A program made the translations under genes and the position numbers. Source: Streptomyces rapamycinicus NRRL 5491 (GTDB lineage Bacteria > Actinomycetota > Actinomycetes > Streptomycetales > Streptomycetaceae). From it: a stretch of DNA of 64,000 nt. The notes beneath the pieces are model-generated. The model searched no databases, was not told the origin of the DNA, and was given only the letters and a program-made list of their open reading frames with translations. Shown here in pieces: positions 1 through 8,812 of the stretch. How positions within the stretch are numbered: position 1 is the first letter of the stretch; every line of letters begins with the position of its first letter. The stretch covers positions 12,028,001 to 12,092,000 of the forward strand of contig NZ_CP085193.1 of NCBI RefSeq assembly GCF_024298965.1, given 5' to 3'.

Positions 1-286
1 CGGACCACACGGTCCGGCGCCCGGCCGACGCGGATCCCGCGACACTGCGCGAGAGCTGCCCGCTGGACTAGCGGAAACCCCTGCTCACTGTCGTGTGGTC
101 CGCCTTGCAGGACTGGGGTGGCGGACGAATCTGGACTCGCCGGTTCCGCTGCGCCTAGCCTTGGCCACGACCTGACGTCCCATCATGTGGCATGAGCGGG
201 GCCGTCACCGTGCCCTGCCGTGATGCCCTGTGCCATGGGCGCGTGCGGCCGGTGACCGCCGCCGCGCGCCCAGGAAGCAGTCCGTC

Positions 287-1507
287 ATGACGACCACCCC
301 CTCCACGGCGCCCGACGTCCTCTCCCCGGAGTTCGCGGCGGACCCGTACCCCGCCTACCGGACCATGCGCGAGGACTTTCCGCTGATCCACCACCACACG
401 ACCGGCGGCTACATCATCTCCCGCTACGAGGACGTCGCCCGGGCCTTCAAGGATCCCGTGTTCACCAGCCACAACTACGACTGGCAGATCGAGCCGGTGC
501 ACGGCCGGACCATTCTCCAGATGGACGGGCGTGAGCACTCCGTGCGCCGCGCGCTGGTGGCGCCCGCCTTCCGCGGGAAGGACTTACGGGAGAAGTTCCT
601 GCCCGTCATCGAGCGCAACTCCCGGGACCTCATCGACGCCTTCCGGGACGCGCCGGAAGCCGATCTGGTGGGACAGTACGCGACCCGCTTCCCGATCAAC
701 GTGATCGTCGACATGCTCGGTCTTGACCGGGCGGACCACGGCCGGTTCCACGTCTGGTACACCTCGATGATCGACTTCCTGGGCAATCTGAGCCAGGACC
801 CCGAGGTCGCGGCGGCGGGGCTGCGCACCCGGGACGAACTCGCCGCCTACATGATCCCGATCATCCAGGACCGGCGCGCGCACCCGGGTGACGATCTGCT
901 CTCCGTCCTGTGCACCGCCGAGATCGACGGCACGCGGATGAGCGACGAGGACATCAAGGCGTTCGTCAGCCTGCTGCTCGCGGCGGGCGGGGAGACGACG
1001 GACAAGGCCATCGCCGGTCTGTTCCGCAATCTGCTGGCCCATCCGGAGCAACTGGCGGCCGTGCGCGAGGACCGTGCGCTCATCCCGGCGGCCTTCGCCG
1101 AGACGCTGCGCTTCACGCCTCCGGTGCACATGATCTTCCGTCAGCCTCGCGAGGACGTGGAGGTGAGCGGTGGCACGATTCCGGCGGGTGCCACCGTCAC
1201 CTGTCTGATCGGGGCGGCCAACCGCGACGGGAGCCGCTACGCCGACCCCGACACCTTCAACATCTTCCGCGAGGACCTGACGACCGGCAGCGCCTTCTCG
1301 GCAGCCGCGGACCATCTGGCGTTCGCGCTCGGACGGCACTTCTGCGTGGGCGCCCTGCTGGCGAAGACCGAGGTCGAGGTGGGCGTCAACGACCTGCTGG
1401 ACGCCTTCCCGACGATGGCCTTCGCCGATGGTGAGGTCCCCGCCGAGACAGGGGTGTTCACCCGGGGCCCCGGCTCGCTGCGGGTGCGGCTCGCCCGGCG
1501 GGCCTAG
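287..1507 (+). CDS. Cytochrome P450
   Basis: Haem-thiolate monooxygenase of about 406 aa, the usual size of soluble bacterial class I P450s; it would take electrons from a ferredoxin/reductase pair, none of which is seen nearby. Visible motifs: I-helix AAGGETTDKA with E236 and the T-T pair, the K-helix ExxR at E272-R275 (ETLR), and the haem loop FALGRHFCVG with the cysteine ligand at about C353. I chose the ATG at 287 because the protein then begins MTTTPSTAPDV and runs straight into the conserved DPYPAYRTMRED stretch; the longer open frame from 230 has no family support. Codon 100 is TTA (584-586), so translation is probably bldA-dependent. The gene converges on the catabolic operon at 1560-7033. 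Substrate unknown; it lies 26 kb from the PKS genes, so a tailoring role is only a possibility. Confidence 0.93.
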   Translation: MTTTPSTAPDVLSPEFAADPYPAYRTMREDFPLIHHHTTGGYIISRYEDVARAFKDPVFTSHNYDWQIEPVHGRTILQMDGREHSVRRALVAPAFRGKDLREKFLPVIERNSRDLIDAFRDAPEADLVGQYATRFPINVIVDMLGLDRADHGRFHVWYTSMIDFLGNLSQDPEVAAAGLRTRDELAAYMIPIIQDRRAHPGDDLLSVLCTAEIDGTRMSDEDIKAFVSLLLAAGGETTDKAIAGLFRNLLAHPEQLAAVREDRALIPAAFAETLRFTPPVHMIFRQPREDVEVSGGTIPAGATVTCLIGAANRDGSRYADPDTFNIFREDLTTGSAFSAAADHLAFALGRHFCVGALLAKTEVEVGVNDLLDAFPTMAFADGEVPAETGVFTRGPGSLRVRLARRA

Positions 1508-1533
1508 GCGCGGACCGGGGACGCGGTCTCCAA

Positions 1534-1555
1534 GACGGCGGCTCCCGGAGCCGTC
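1534..1555. terminator. Possible bidirectional terminator between P450 and gcdH
   Basis: The 52-bp gap between the convergent P450 stop (1507) and the acyl-CoA dehydrogenase stop (1560) holds GC-rich dyads: arms 1534-1539 and 1550-1555 (GACGGC/GCCGTC), with an alternative inner hairpin CGGCTC-CCG-GAGCCG at 1539-1553. No T-tract follows, as is common in Streptomyces. Confidence 0.35.
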
Positions 1556-1559
1556 CGGG

Positions 1560-2750
1560 TCAGCGGAAGGCCGCGTGTCCGGTCAGCGCCTGGCCGAGCG
1601 CGAGGGTATGCATCTCGGATGTGCCCTCGTAGGTGAGGACCGACTCCAGGTTGTTCATATGGCGGATGACCGGGAATTCGAGGGAGATGCCGTTGGCGCC
1701 GAGGATCGTCCTGGCCGTGCGGCAGATCTCGAGGGCCTCCCGTACGTTGTTCAGCTTGCCGAGGCTGATCTGCGCCGGGTGGACGCCTTCGGCGGAATCC
1801 TTCAGGTCCGCCAGCCGCATCGCGGTCATCGTCGCCTTGTGCAGTTCCAGGGCCATGTCGACCAGCTTCTGCTGGGTGAGCTGGAAGGCCGCCAGGGGCT
1901 TGCCGAACTGCTCGCGGTGGGCCGCGTAGTCGGCGGCTGTCCGCCAGGCTGAGCGGGCCGCGCCGGTGACGCCCCAGACGATGCCGTACCGCGCCTCGTT
2001 CAGGCAGGTGAGCGGGGCGGAGACGCCATGGGCCCGGGGCAGCGTCGCGGACGCGGGCAACCGGACGGAGTCCAGGACGAGTTCGCTGGTGACACTGGCC
2101 CGCAGCGACATCTTGTGCTTGATCTCGGGCGCGGAGAAGCCGGGGGTGTCCGTGGGTACGACGAAGCCGCGGACGCCGTCGTCGGTGCGTGCCCAGACGA
2201 CGGCGACCGCCGCCACCGAGCCATTGGTGATCCACGTCTTGCGGCCGTCGAGGATCCAGTCGCCGCCCTCGCGCCGGGCGCGCGTGCGCATCGACGAGGG
2301 GTCCGAGCCGTGGTCGGGTTCGGTCAGGCCGAAGCATCCGATGGCCTCGCCCGCCGCCATACGCGGCAGCCACTGGTCCTTCTGCTCCCCGGAGCCGAAG
2401 CGGTGGATCGCGAACATGGCCAGGGAGCCCTGTACGGAGACGAAGGAGCGCAAGGCGGAGTCGCAGGCCTCCAGCTCACGGCAGGCCACTCCGTACGCCA
2501 GGGCGGACATGCCCGCACAGCCGTAGCCGTCGAGGTGCATGCCGAGCAGACCCAGCTCTCCGAAATCGCGGGCGAGGTCGGCCAGGGCGGGGAGCTCGCC
2601 TTGTTCGAACCATCCGGCGATGTGCGGTTCCACCTTGTCCGCGAGGTATTGGCGCACGGTGTCGCGGACGGCCCGCTCCGTGTCGGTGAGGAGGGATTCC
2701 AGGCCGAGCGGGTCGAGCGGGTCGATCGGGGCGAGCGTGGTGGACGGCAT
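1560..2750 (-). CDS. gcdH: Acyl-CoA dehydrogenase, glutaryl-CoA dehydrogenase type
   Basis: FAD flavoprotein of 396 aa. Glutaryl-CoA dehydrogenases oxidise and decarboxylate glutaryl-CoA to crotonyl-CoA. Signatures visible: CFGLTEPDHGSDPSSM (FAD/substrate loop), DGRKTWITNGS, REQFGKPLAAFQLTQQKL, and the catalytic-base region LTYEGTSEMHTL whose Glu matches the YEGT glutamate of GCDH. The ATG at 2750 has AAGGAG seven bases upstream; the longer open frame reaching 3200 overlaps the CoA-transferase and is not real. It is the last gene of a minus-strand operon, two bases after the CoA-transferase stop. The pairing with a family III CoA-transferase and a LysR regulator resembles the gcdH-gcdG arrangement of glutarate catabolism, but another short dicarboxylyl-CoA or acyl-CoA substrate is possible. 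Confidence 0.9.
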   Translation of the reverse strand: MPSTTLAPIDPLDPLGLESLLTDTERAVRDTVRQYLADKVEPHIAGWFEQGELPALADLARDFGELGLLGMHLDGYGCAGMSALAYGVACRELEACDSALRSFVSVQGSLAMFAIHRFGSGEQKDQWLPRMAAGEAIGCFGLTEPDHGSDPSSMRTRARREGGDWILDGRKTWITNGSVAAVAVVWARTDDGVRGFVVPTDTPGFSAPEIKHKMSLRASVTSELVLDSVRLPASATLPRAHGVSAPLTCLNEARYGIVWGVTGAARSAWRTAADYAAHREQFGKPLAAFQLTQQKLVDMALELHKATMTAMRLADLKDSAEGVHPAQISLGKLNNVREALEICRTARTILGANGISLEFPVIRHMNNLESVLTYEGTSEMHTLALGQALTGHAAFR

Positions 2751-2752
2751 GG

Positions 2753-3988
2753 TCAGGCTCCTTGCTGGTGCGAGCGCGGGGGTGAGTGCGGATTCGAGTG
2801 GTCGAGCAGGCTGGCGATCTCGGCCTCGCCGTAGCCGAGTTCGGCGAGTACGTCGCGGCTGTGCTGCCCGAGTGTGGGCGGGGCCGTGCGCACCGGTGGG
2901 CGCTCGCCGCGGAAGGTGACGGGGAAGGCGATCTGCCGCAGCGGTCCGATGGCGGGGTGGTCGACGCTCCGGACCATGCCCAGCGCCTCGGTCTGCGGGC
3001 AGTCGTAGACCTCGTCGAGATGGCGGATGGGGGTGACCGGGATGCCCTCGCTCCCCAGCAGGGCGCACCAGTGGGCCACGGTGTCGTCGACCAGGACGGC
3101 CTGGAGCTGGGCGTTGAGGGCGGCGCGGTTCGCCACCCGGTCGCGGTTGGTGACGAACCGCGGGTCGTCCGCCCATTGCGGCCGGCGGAGCGCCGCGCAC
3201 AGCCGGCGGAACAGCGCGTCGTTGCCGACGGCGATCACGAAGTGTCCGTCGGCGGCCGGGTAGGCCTGGTACGGGACGAGGCTCGGATGGCCGGAGCCCA
3301 GGCGCTCAGGGCGTTCCCCGGTCGCGAAGTAGCCGGTGGCCCAGTTGATGTGCAGGGCCAGCTGGGACTCGTACAGCGAGGTGGTGACGTACTGTCCGCG
3401 TCCCGTCCGCTCCCGTTCGACGAGTGCGGAGCTCACCCCGATGAGGCCGAACAGGGCGGCGGCCAGGTCCCCCATCGCGTATCCGGCCTTGACGGGCGGG
3501 CCGTCCGGCTCGCCCGTGAGCGACATCAGGCCGGCCGAGGCCTGCGCGATCATGTCGTAGCCGGGCTCGTCGCGCAGCGGCCCGTGGTCGCCGAACGCCG
3601 AGATGTGCAGCAGCACCAGGCGCGGGTAGCGGGCGGACAGCTCCTTGTAGTCGAAGGCGCGCGCGAGGGAACTGCCGGGGCGGAAGTTCTCCACGACCAC
3701 GTCGGCGGTCGCCAGCAGCCGGTGGACGGCCTCCTGGCCCTGCGGCGACTTCAGATCCAGCGTCACCGAGCGCTTGCCGCGATTGGCGGCCAAGTAGTAC
3801 GTCGCGTCGAGGCCGTTGAAGGGCGGGCCCCAGCCGCGCGTGGGATCGCCGCCATCGGGGTGTTCGACCTTGATGACGTCGGCGCCGAGGTCGGCGAGCG
3901 ACATCGTCACATACGGTCCGGCCAGGATCTTCGACAGATCGACGACCTTGATCCCGGCGAGCGGAGCGGCCACGGGCTGCTCAGACAC
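2753..3988 (-). CDS. Family III CoA-transferase (CaiB/BaiF)
   Basis: 411-aa formyl-CoA/carnitine CoA-transferase family enzyme, which moves CoA between acids without ATP. Visible hallmarks: the N-terminal VVDLSKILAGPYVTMSLADLGADVIKVE, GKRSVTLDLKS, VVVENFRPG, and GYDMIAQASAGLMSLTG, whose Asp aligns with the catalytic aspartate that forms the acyl-enzyme anhydride. The start is GTG at 3988 with GGAGG six bases upstream; it overlaps the end of the preceding acyl-CoA dehydrogenase gene by 8 bp, indicating translational coupling. Because the next gene is a glutaryl-CoA dehydrogenase, the likely job is activation of glutarate or a related dicarboxylate using succinyl-CoA or another CoA donor; that substrate assignment is inference from context. 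Confidence 0.9.
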   Translation of the reverse strand: MSEQPVAAPLAGIKVVDLSKILAGPYVTMSLADLGADVIKVEHPDGGDPTRGWGPPFNGLDATYYLAANRGKRSVTLDLKSPQGQEAVHRLLATADVVVENFRPGSSLARAFDYKELSARYPRLVLLHISAFGDHGPLRDEPGYDMIAQASAGLMSLTGEPDGPPVKAGYAMGDLAAALFGLIGVSSALVERERTGRGQYVTTSLYESQLALHINWATGYFATGERPERLGSGHPSLVPYQAYPAADGHFVIAVGNDALFRRLCAALRRPQWADDPRFVTNRDRVANRAALNAQLQAVLVDDTVAHWCALLGSEGIPVTPIRHLDEVYDCPQTEALGMVRSVDHPAIGPLRQIAFPVTFRGERPPVRTAPPTLGQHSRDVLAELGYGEAEIASLLDHSNPHSPPRSHQQGA

Positions 3989-5657
3989 GGGCGGCCTCCG
4001 TCGCCTCGTATCCGGCGTCGGCCGCGGGGACCAGGGCGAGGGGCACCCGGCCGCCGTCGGCGAGTTCGGCGAGGTGGTCCAGCGCGGTGCGGGGGAGGGC
4101 GTCCGGGTCGTCCAGCAGGGCCAGGTGGGCCTGGGCGACCAGGAACGTGCGGCCGTTGCCGGTCGCCCCCGCCTCGTACTCGGCCTGCTCGAAGAGGAGC
4201 GTGGCCATGACGGTGCGGGCCAGTTCGTCGGCGTACCGGCCGATCCTCATCTCCGCTTCCTCCCCAGGGAGCTCCAGGAGCCGGTCCCCCTTCGCGCGCA
4301 GCGCCTTCCAGCGGTCGGCGAGACGGCCGGTCCCGTAGGTGCCGGCGAGGGTGTGGTGGGCGCTCCGGCGGCGCATGCAGCGCAACACGTCGAGCGCGAT
4401 CACGTTCGACGACCCCTCCCAGATGGAGCCGAGGTGGGCGTCGCGCAGCAGGCGCGGGTTGACCCAGTCCTCGATGTAGCCGTTGCCGCCACGGATCTCC
4501 ATCGCTTCGCCGGTGACGGTGCGGGCGCGCTTGCACAGGGTGTACTTGGCGAGTGGGGTGAGGACGCGGATCAGGTCCCGGGCGGCCGCGGACCCGTTGT
4601 CGGCCTCGGTCAGCCGGGCGGCCGCTTCCAGCACGAGGCCGAGTGCGGCCTCCGCGTCGACGACCATCGGCAGCAGGGTGGCGCGCATCAGGGGCTGCTC
4701 GAACAGCGGCTTGCCGAACACCTCCCGGACGCGGGTGTGGTCGACGGACTCGCGCACGGCGCGCCGCATCAGGGCGGTGGCGCGCATGGCGTTGGAGAGG
4801 CGGGAGACATTGACCATCTCGGCCATCTGGCGGAATCCGCTGATGAGTTCGCCGACCGGGGTCGCATACGCCTCATCGAGGGAGACCTCGGCGCTCGCGA
4901 TGGACCGCGAGCCGAGCTTGTCCTTCAGACGGTCGACGCGGATGGCGTTGCGGCTGCCGTCCGGGCGCAGCCGCGGGACGAGGAACATGCCGAGCCCGCG
5001 CGTGCCCGCGCCCTGCCCCGGGACGCGGGCGAGCGTGAGGATCACATCGGCCGCCGGATTGGAGGCGAACCACTTCTTGCCCGTGAGCGTCCAGTGCGTG
5101 CCGTGGTCGGTGGCGAGGGTCCGGGTGAGACCCACGTCCGTACCGCCCTGCTGCTCCGTCATGAACATCGCCCCGGTGGCGCGGAGTTCATGGTCGGTGG
5201 AGGACAGGGCGGCGATCTCGCCGGCGTACCGCTCCGGGTCGAACAGGCGCAGGACGCGGGCGGCGGAGTCGGTCATCGACAGCGGGCACGCCATGCCGAA
5301 CTCGGACTGGACGTACAGATAGGAGAGCGCGTACTTGACCGTGTGCGGGATCGCGGTGGGCCAGCCGTGGACGCCTGGGCGGTGTGACATCGCGGCGAGG
5401 CCGAATCGCTCGTACGCGATCGAGGCCACCCGGTCGTGCGCCGGATGGTACTCGATCTCGTCGACGCGTTCACCGTCCGGGGCGTACTGACGCAGCTTCG
5501 GCGGGTTGGCATCGGCGAGCGCGGCCTGCCGGTCGAGCTCACCGGCGGCGAGTTCGCCGAGCTCGGTGAGCAGCGGCTCCACTCGGGCGCGGTCCTCGGC
5601 GGACAGGATCCGGTCGAGCAGCGGGCGCAGCGCGGGATCCTGATCGGCGTGGTTCAC
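3981..5657 (-). CDS. AidB-like acyl-CoA dehydrogenase
   Basis: 558-aa acyl-CoA dehydrogenase of the long AidB type. It has the middle-domain motif FMTEQQGGTDVG, TGKKWFASNPAADV, and the C-terminal GEAMEIRGGNGYIEDW followed by WEGSSNVIALDVLRCM; E. coli AidB has a near-identical WEGSGN segment carrying the catalytic-position glutamate. AidB proteins are FAD-binding, with isovaleryl-CoA dehydrogenase activity and DNA-protective behaviour in E. coli; inside a catabolic operon the dehydrogenase role is more likely here. The start GTG at 5657 is preceded by AGGAG at a seven-base spacing. The gene sits 47 bp after the transporter stop, and that gap carries short GGCGGGTGA tandem repeats. Its 3' end overlaps the CoA-transferase start by 8 bp. 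Confidence 0.88.
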   Translation of the reverse strand: MNHADQDPALRPLLDRILSAEDRARVEPLLTELGELAAGELDRQAALADANPPKLRQYAPDGERVDEIEYHPAHDRVASIAYERFGLAAMSHRPGVHGWPTAIPHTVKYALSYLYVQSEFGMACPLSMTDSAARVLRLFDPERYAGEIAALSSTDHELRATGAMFMTEQQGGTDVGLTRTLATDHGTHWTLTGKKWFASNPAADVILTLARVPGQGAGTRGLGMFLVPRLRPDGSRNAIRVDRLKDKLGSRSIASAEVSLDEAYATPVGELISGFRQMAEMVNVSRLSNAMRATALMRRAVRESVDHTRVREVFGKPLFEQPLMRATLLPMVVDAEAALGLVLEAAARLTEADNGSAAARDLIRVLTPLAKYTLCKRARTVTGEAMEIRGGNGYIEDWVNPRLLRDAHLGSIWEGSSNVIALDVLRCMRRRSAHHTLAGTYGTGRLADRWKALRAKGDRLLELPGEEAEMRIGRYADELARTVMATLLFEQAEYEAGATGNGRTFLVAQAHLALLDDPDALPRTALDHLAELADGGRVPLALVPAADAGYEATEAARV

Positions 5658-5704
5658 GGACGGTTCTCCTGTCGGATGAGGGCGGGTGAGGCGGGTGAGG
5701 CGGC

Positions 5705-7033
5705 TCAGACGGGTGTGGCGGCGCGGGCGGTGACGGCCGGGGACGGTTCACCGGTGCGGGCCAGCAGCGGCAGCACGCCGAGGAGGGTCACGGCGGTGTA
5801 GCCGAGGCCGAGACCGACGACCGGCCAGATCGAGCCGGAGGCGGTGAGCAGGTACTGGGCGACGATCGGCGCTGTCCCGGCGAAGAGCGTGGTGCACAGC
5901 TGGTACGACAGGGACATTCCGGTGTAGCGGACCTCGACGGGGAAGACACGGGCGAGGATGCCCGCCAGCGCCGCGTAGTACATGGCGTGCGGAAAGGTCG
6001 CCAGCCCCATCCCGAGGACGGCCAGCCAGAAGTTGCCGGTGGCGCAGAGCACGAACATCAGCGGCAGGACGACGAACTCGGGCACGAGCATCCACAGCAC
6101 GGCCTTCTTCAGCGGCCACCGGCCGGCGAGGACGGCGCCGAAGGGCTGGACCACGACCTGCACCACGAGGGTGAGGGAGATGACGGTCAGAAAGGTGGTG
6201 CGGTCGAAGCCGATGTCGGAGGTGGCCCAGGAGAGCGCGAAGGTCGTCTTGATGTAGGTGATCGCGACGCCGGCGGTGCCCGCGAGTACGCCCAGGGCGA
6301 CGAGCAGCGGATAGCGGGTGAGCACGACCTTGATGGGCAGCTTGGCGGTTTGCTTGCGTTCCAGGACGGCCAGCATCTCGGGGGTCTCCGCCAGCCGCAG
6401 CCGGATGACCAGGCCGATGGCCACGAGGACGGCGGAGGCGAGGAAGGGGACGCGCCAGCCCCAGGATTCGAAGGCGGCGTCCGGGAGCCTGGCGATGCCG
6501 AGGAAGGCGAGCGTCGCGAGGAGATTGCCGACCGGGGAGCCCTGCTGGGCGAAGGCTCCGTAGAGCAGCTTCCGCTTCGGCGGGGCGTACTCGGTGGCGA
6601 TGAGCACCGCGCCGCCCCACTCCCCGCCCATCGCGACGCCCTGGACCATGCGCAGCAGGACGAGGAGGACCGGGGCGGCGGCGCCGATCTGCGCGTATCC
6701 GGGCAGCAGCCCGACGCAGAAGGTGGCCGTACCCATCATGACGAGCGTGGTGATCAGGGCCTTCTTGCGGCCGTGGCGGTCGCCGTAGTGGCCGAAGATC
6801 AGGCCGCCGAGGGGGCGGGCGAGGAACCCGACCCAGAAGGTGGCGAACGCGGCCAGAGTGCCGACCGCGGGCGGGACGTCGGCGAAGAAGACCTTGCCGA
6901 GGACGAGCGCGGAGGCGGAGCCGTAGATGTAGAAGTCGAACCACTCGATGGTGGTGCCGACGAAGGCGGTGATCCCGGCACGTCTGGCGTCGCGGGCCGT
7001 GGGTGGCCGATCGGCCGGAGTGATGTGCTGCAT
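5705..7033 (-). CDS. MHS-family MFS transporter (metabolite:H+ symporter)
   Basis: 442-aa 12-helix major facilitator of the metabolite:H+ symporter family, the family that includes KgtP, ProP and ShiA. The signature GTTIEWFDFYIYGSAS at the first helix and GHYGDRHGRKKALI in loop 2-3 are diagnostic, followed by GEWGGAVLIATEYAP and the FAQQGSPVGNLLAT stretch. MHS members import organic acids, betaines and similar solutes with protons. The ATG at 7033 has GAGAGGAC eight to ten bases upstream, and the longer open frame to 7135 lacks family support. First structural gene after the LysR gene and likely promoter-proximal in the operon with the acyl-CoA dehydrogenases, so a dicarboxylate or acyl acid substrate is the best inference. 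Confidence 0.9.
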   Translation of the reverse strand: MQHITPADRPPTARDARRAGITAFVGTTIEWFDFYIYGSASALVLGKVFFADVPPAVGTLAAFATFWVGFLARPLGGLIFGHYGDRHGRKKALITTLVMMGTATFCVGLLPGYAQIGAAAPVLLVLLRMVQGVAMGGEWGGAVLIATEYAPPKRKLLYGAFAQQGSPVGNLLATLAFLGIARLPDAAFESWGWRVPFLASAVLVAIGLVIRLRLAETPEMLAVLERKQTAKLPIKVVLTRYPLLVALGVLAGTAGVAITYIKTTFALSWATSDIGFDRTTFLTVISLTLVVQVVVQPFGAVLAGRWPLKKAVLWMLVPEFVVLPLMFVLCATGNFWLAVLGMGLATFPHAMYYAALAGILARVFPVEVRYTGMSLSYQLCTTLFAGTAPIVAQYLLTASGSIWPVVGLGLGYTAVTLLGVLPLLARTGEPSPAVTARAATPV

Positions 7034-7116
7034 GACGAGCGTCCTCTCGTAGCGGCAGATCTCGCCACGAGAGCCTGTGGAGGAGAGCGGTGCGGCCGCT
7101 CGGCGCCCCATCGCGA

Positions 7117-7126
7117 GATGGCCATC
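7117..7126. promoter_or_regulatory. Palindrome in the LysR-transporter intergenic region
   Basis: A perfect 10-nt palindrome GATGGCCATC lies 84 bp upstream of the transporter start in the 181-bp gap between the LysR gene and the catabolic operon. This is where an activator site for the operon would be expected. No clear T-N11-A LysR box or -35/-10 pair could be defined by eye. Confidence 0.25.
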
Positions 7127-7214
7127 ACTGTGCACCCGCCGTTTCAGAGGTGTCCAAGACCAATTCCGCTTATCGGTGAGACGTCATCCATCACAATCGA
7201 CGGGCCGATCGCCG

Positions 7215-8132
7215 CTATCCGTGGAAGTCGGCCGGGGTGGGCAGGACCCGGTCGGCGACGCGCAGCACCGCTGCCAGGGCGGCGGACTGGTTGCCCGAGC
7301 GCCAGCCCAGCGCGATCGGCAGCACCGGCACATCGTCCCCGGCCAGGGGACGGAAGACGACATGTTCCAGTTGAATGTTGCGCGCCGACTCCACGACCAC
7401 CGCGAGGCCGACACCCGCGCCGACCAGGGCGAGCATGGTGTACGAATCGGGTGCCTCCTGAGCGATCCGTGGCGCGAACCCCGCCTCGTGGCAGGCCTGC
7501 ATCATCGCCTCCCGCACCGCGGAGCCGCGAGAGAGCGGGAACGTCACGAACGGCTCCCGCGCCAGCTCGGCGAAGGCCACCTCGGCACGGTTCGCGAGCG
7601 GATGGCTGTCCGGCAGCGCCAGCTGCAGCCGCTCCATGCGGACGACCCGTGCGCTGATCCCGCGCCGTACGGGCAGCGCCACGAAGCCGAGGTCCAGCGA
7701 CCCCTCGGCGATCCGCCCCAGCGCCTCGCCGGCATAGGTCTGGCCCTCCAGGACCAACTCGATACCAGGGTGTTCGGAGGTGACGGCACGCGTCAGCACC
7801 GGCAGGGCGGAGTAGCTGCTGGCGCCCGCGAAACCGAGCGTGACGCGGCCGACCTCGCCCAGATGCGCCGCCTGCACGGTCCGCCGTGCGGCCGAGGCCT
7901 CGGCCAGCAGCCGCCGGGCGGGCTCCAGCAGCGCCCGCCCCGCGGCGGTGAGCTGCACGGACCGGGTCGTGCGGTCGAACAGCCTGACCCCGAGATCCCG
8001 CTCCAGCAGCCGGATCTGCTGGCTCAGCGGCGACTGGGCGATGTGCAGCCGCTCGGCTGCCCGCCCGAAGTGCAGTTCCTCGGCGACGGCGACGAATCCG
8101 GAAAGGTGACGTAGCTCCACGCACCCGACCAT
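7215..8132 (-). CDS. LysR-family transcriptional regulator (operon regulator)
   Basis: About 305 aa. An N-terminal winged helix-turn-helix (ELRHLSGFVAVAEELHFGRA, AERLHIAQSPLSQQIRLLE) is followed by a periplasmic-binding-protein-like effector domain. It lies directly upstream of, and in the same direction as, the MHS transporter and acyl-CoA dehydrogenase operon, so it is the probable activator of that operon; in Pseudomonas a LysR regulator likewise controls the glutaryl-CoA dehydrogenase/CoA-transferase pair. The start is uncertain: ATG 8132 (MVGCVELRHL) is used here, while GTG 8120 beginning VELRHL is equally plausible and is closer to the usual family N-terminus. The open frame to 8171 is probably too long. 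Confidence 0.9.
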   Translation of the reverse strand: MVGCVELRHLSGFVAVAEELHFGRAAERLHIAQSPLSQQIRLLERDLGVRLFDRTTRSVQLTAAGRALLEPARRLLAEASAARRTVQAAHLGEVGRVTLGFAGASSYSALPVLTRAVTSEHPGIELVLEGQTYAGEALGRIAEGSLDLGFVALPVRRGISARVVRMERLQLALPDSHPLANRAEVAFAELAREPFVTFPLSRGSAVREAMMQACHEAGFAPRIAQEAPDSYTMLALVGAGVGLAVVVESARNIQLEHVVFRPLAGDDVPVLPIALGWRSGNQSAALAAVLRVADRVLPTPADFHG

Positions 8133-8332
8133 GCCATCCACACCGCTCCAAGAGAACTGAGGCCGTATCAAATTATCTCGGCCCAGGCCGGTTCCCGGCA
8201 GAATTCATAACACCCCGGGAACACCGGTGTGAAACGAGTGTGAAGAAGGTTTCGGTTGGGCTGGCACGGCAAGGGGGAGCCCCATGAGTTACCCCCATGA
8301 CCGCGTAGCGGATAACAGTCAGTACAACAGCG

Positions 8333-8685
8333 ATGGAAATCGCCCATACCATGCCGACCCTGCCGGATATCCCGCTGCCAATCGGCGTCGGGCGGGGCAA
8401 TGGAGGGGGTCTGGGTGCAGACAGGACAGCGCTGGTCATTCACACCCTCGCAGACATTGCCGCGGGTTTTCTGGCGTTGTGGATCCTGCTGTACATGCTC
8501 GACGCGAATCAGGCGAATGTCTTCGTCGACTTCGTGCACGGTGCAGCGGACTGGCTCGCCGGCTGGTCACAGGACATCTTCACGATGGACACGGAATCCG
8601 TGCGAGTCTTCTTCAACTACGCACTGCCCGCGGGATCTACCTGGCGATCGGGCACGGCGCGGCGGCCTGGGTGCGACGGCTCTGA
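8333..8685 (+). CDS. Small membrane protein, frameshifted
   Basis: About 117 codons. The first frame encodes a hydrophobic helix (VIHTLADIAAGFLALWILLY), then ANQANVFVDFVHGAADWLAGWS and IFTMDTESVRVFFNYALPA, and after a frame change continues IYLAIGHGAAAWVRRL and stops at 8683. This is one protein of the small two-helix membrane type common in streptomycetes, interrupted by loss of one G in the run at 8632-8634. The start is not certain (ATG 8333 or ATG 8348; neither has a clear ribosome site). It reads away from the LysR gene, and a strong hairpin at 8701-8729 follows it. Function unknown. Confidence 0.7.
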
Positions 8686-8700
8686 CCGTCTCGAGGAGGG

Positions 8701-8729
8701 CGCGGGCGGATATCGGGTACCCGCCCGCG
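8701..8729 (+). terminator. GC-rich hairpin terminator after the small membrane protein gene
   Basis: Perfect 9-bp arms CGCGGGCGG (8701-8709) and CCGCCCGCG (8721-8729) around an 11-nt loop, starting 15 bp after the stop codon at 8685. Confidence 0.6.
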
Positions 8730-8755
8730 CCACGCGCCTTGCTGTCCCTGAACCC

Positions 8756-8766
8756 GGGGGGGGGGG
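8756..8766. repeat. G11 homopolymer
   Basis: Eleven consecutive G residues in the non-coding stretch 8686-9104, likely to be length-variable or mis-called. Confidence 0.9.
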
Positions 8767-8812
8767 ACCGGAGATCGACCAGGGAGGGCGCGTGCCGATG
8801 GCCAGTCGGCAG

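Noticed and set aside
3..71. Short open frame at the left edge ending DPATLRESCPLD, possibly the tail of an upstream gene
   Set aside because: Only 22 codons are visible, no family match by eye, and other frames are also open.
2751..3200. N-terminal extension of the GCDH frame to 3200
   Set aside because: It overlaps the CoA-transferase in another frame and has no family similarity, while ATG 2750 has a good ribosome site.
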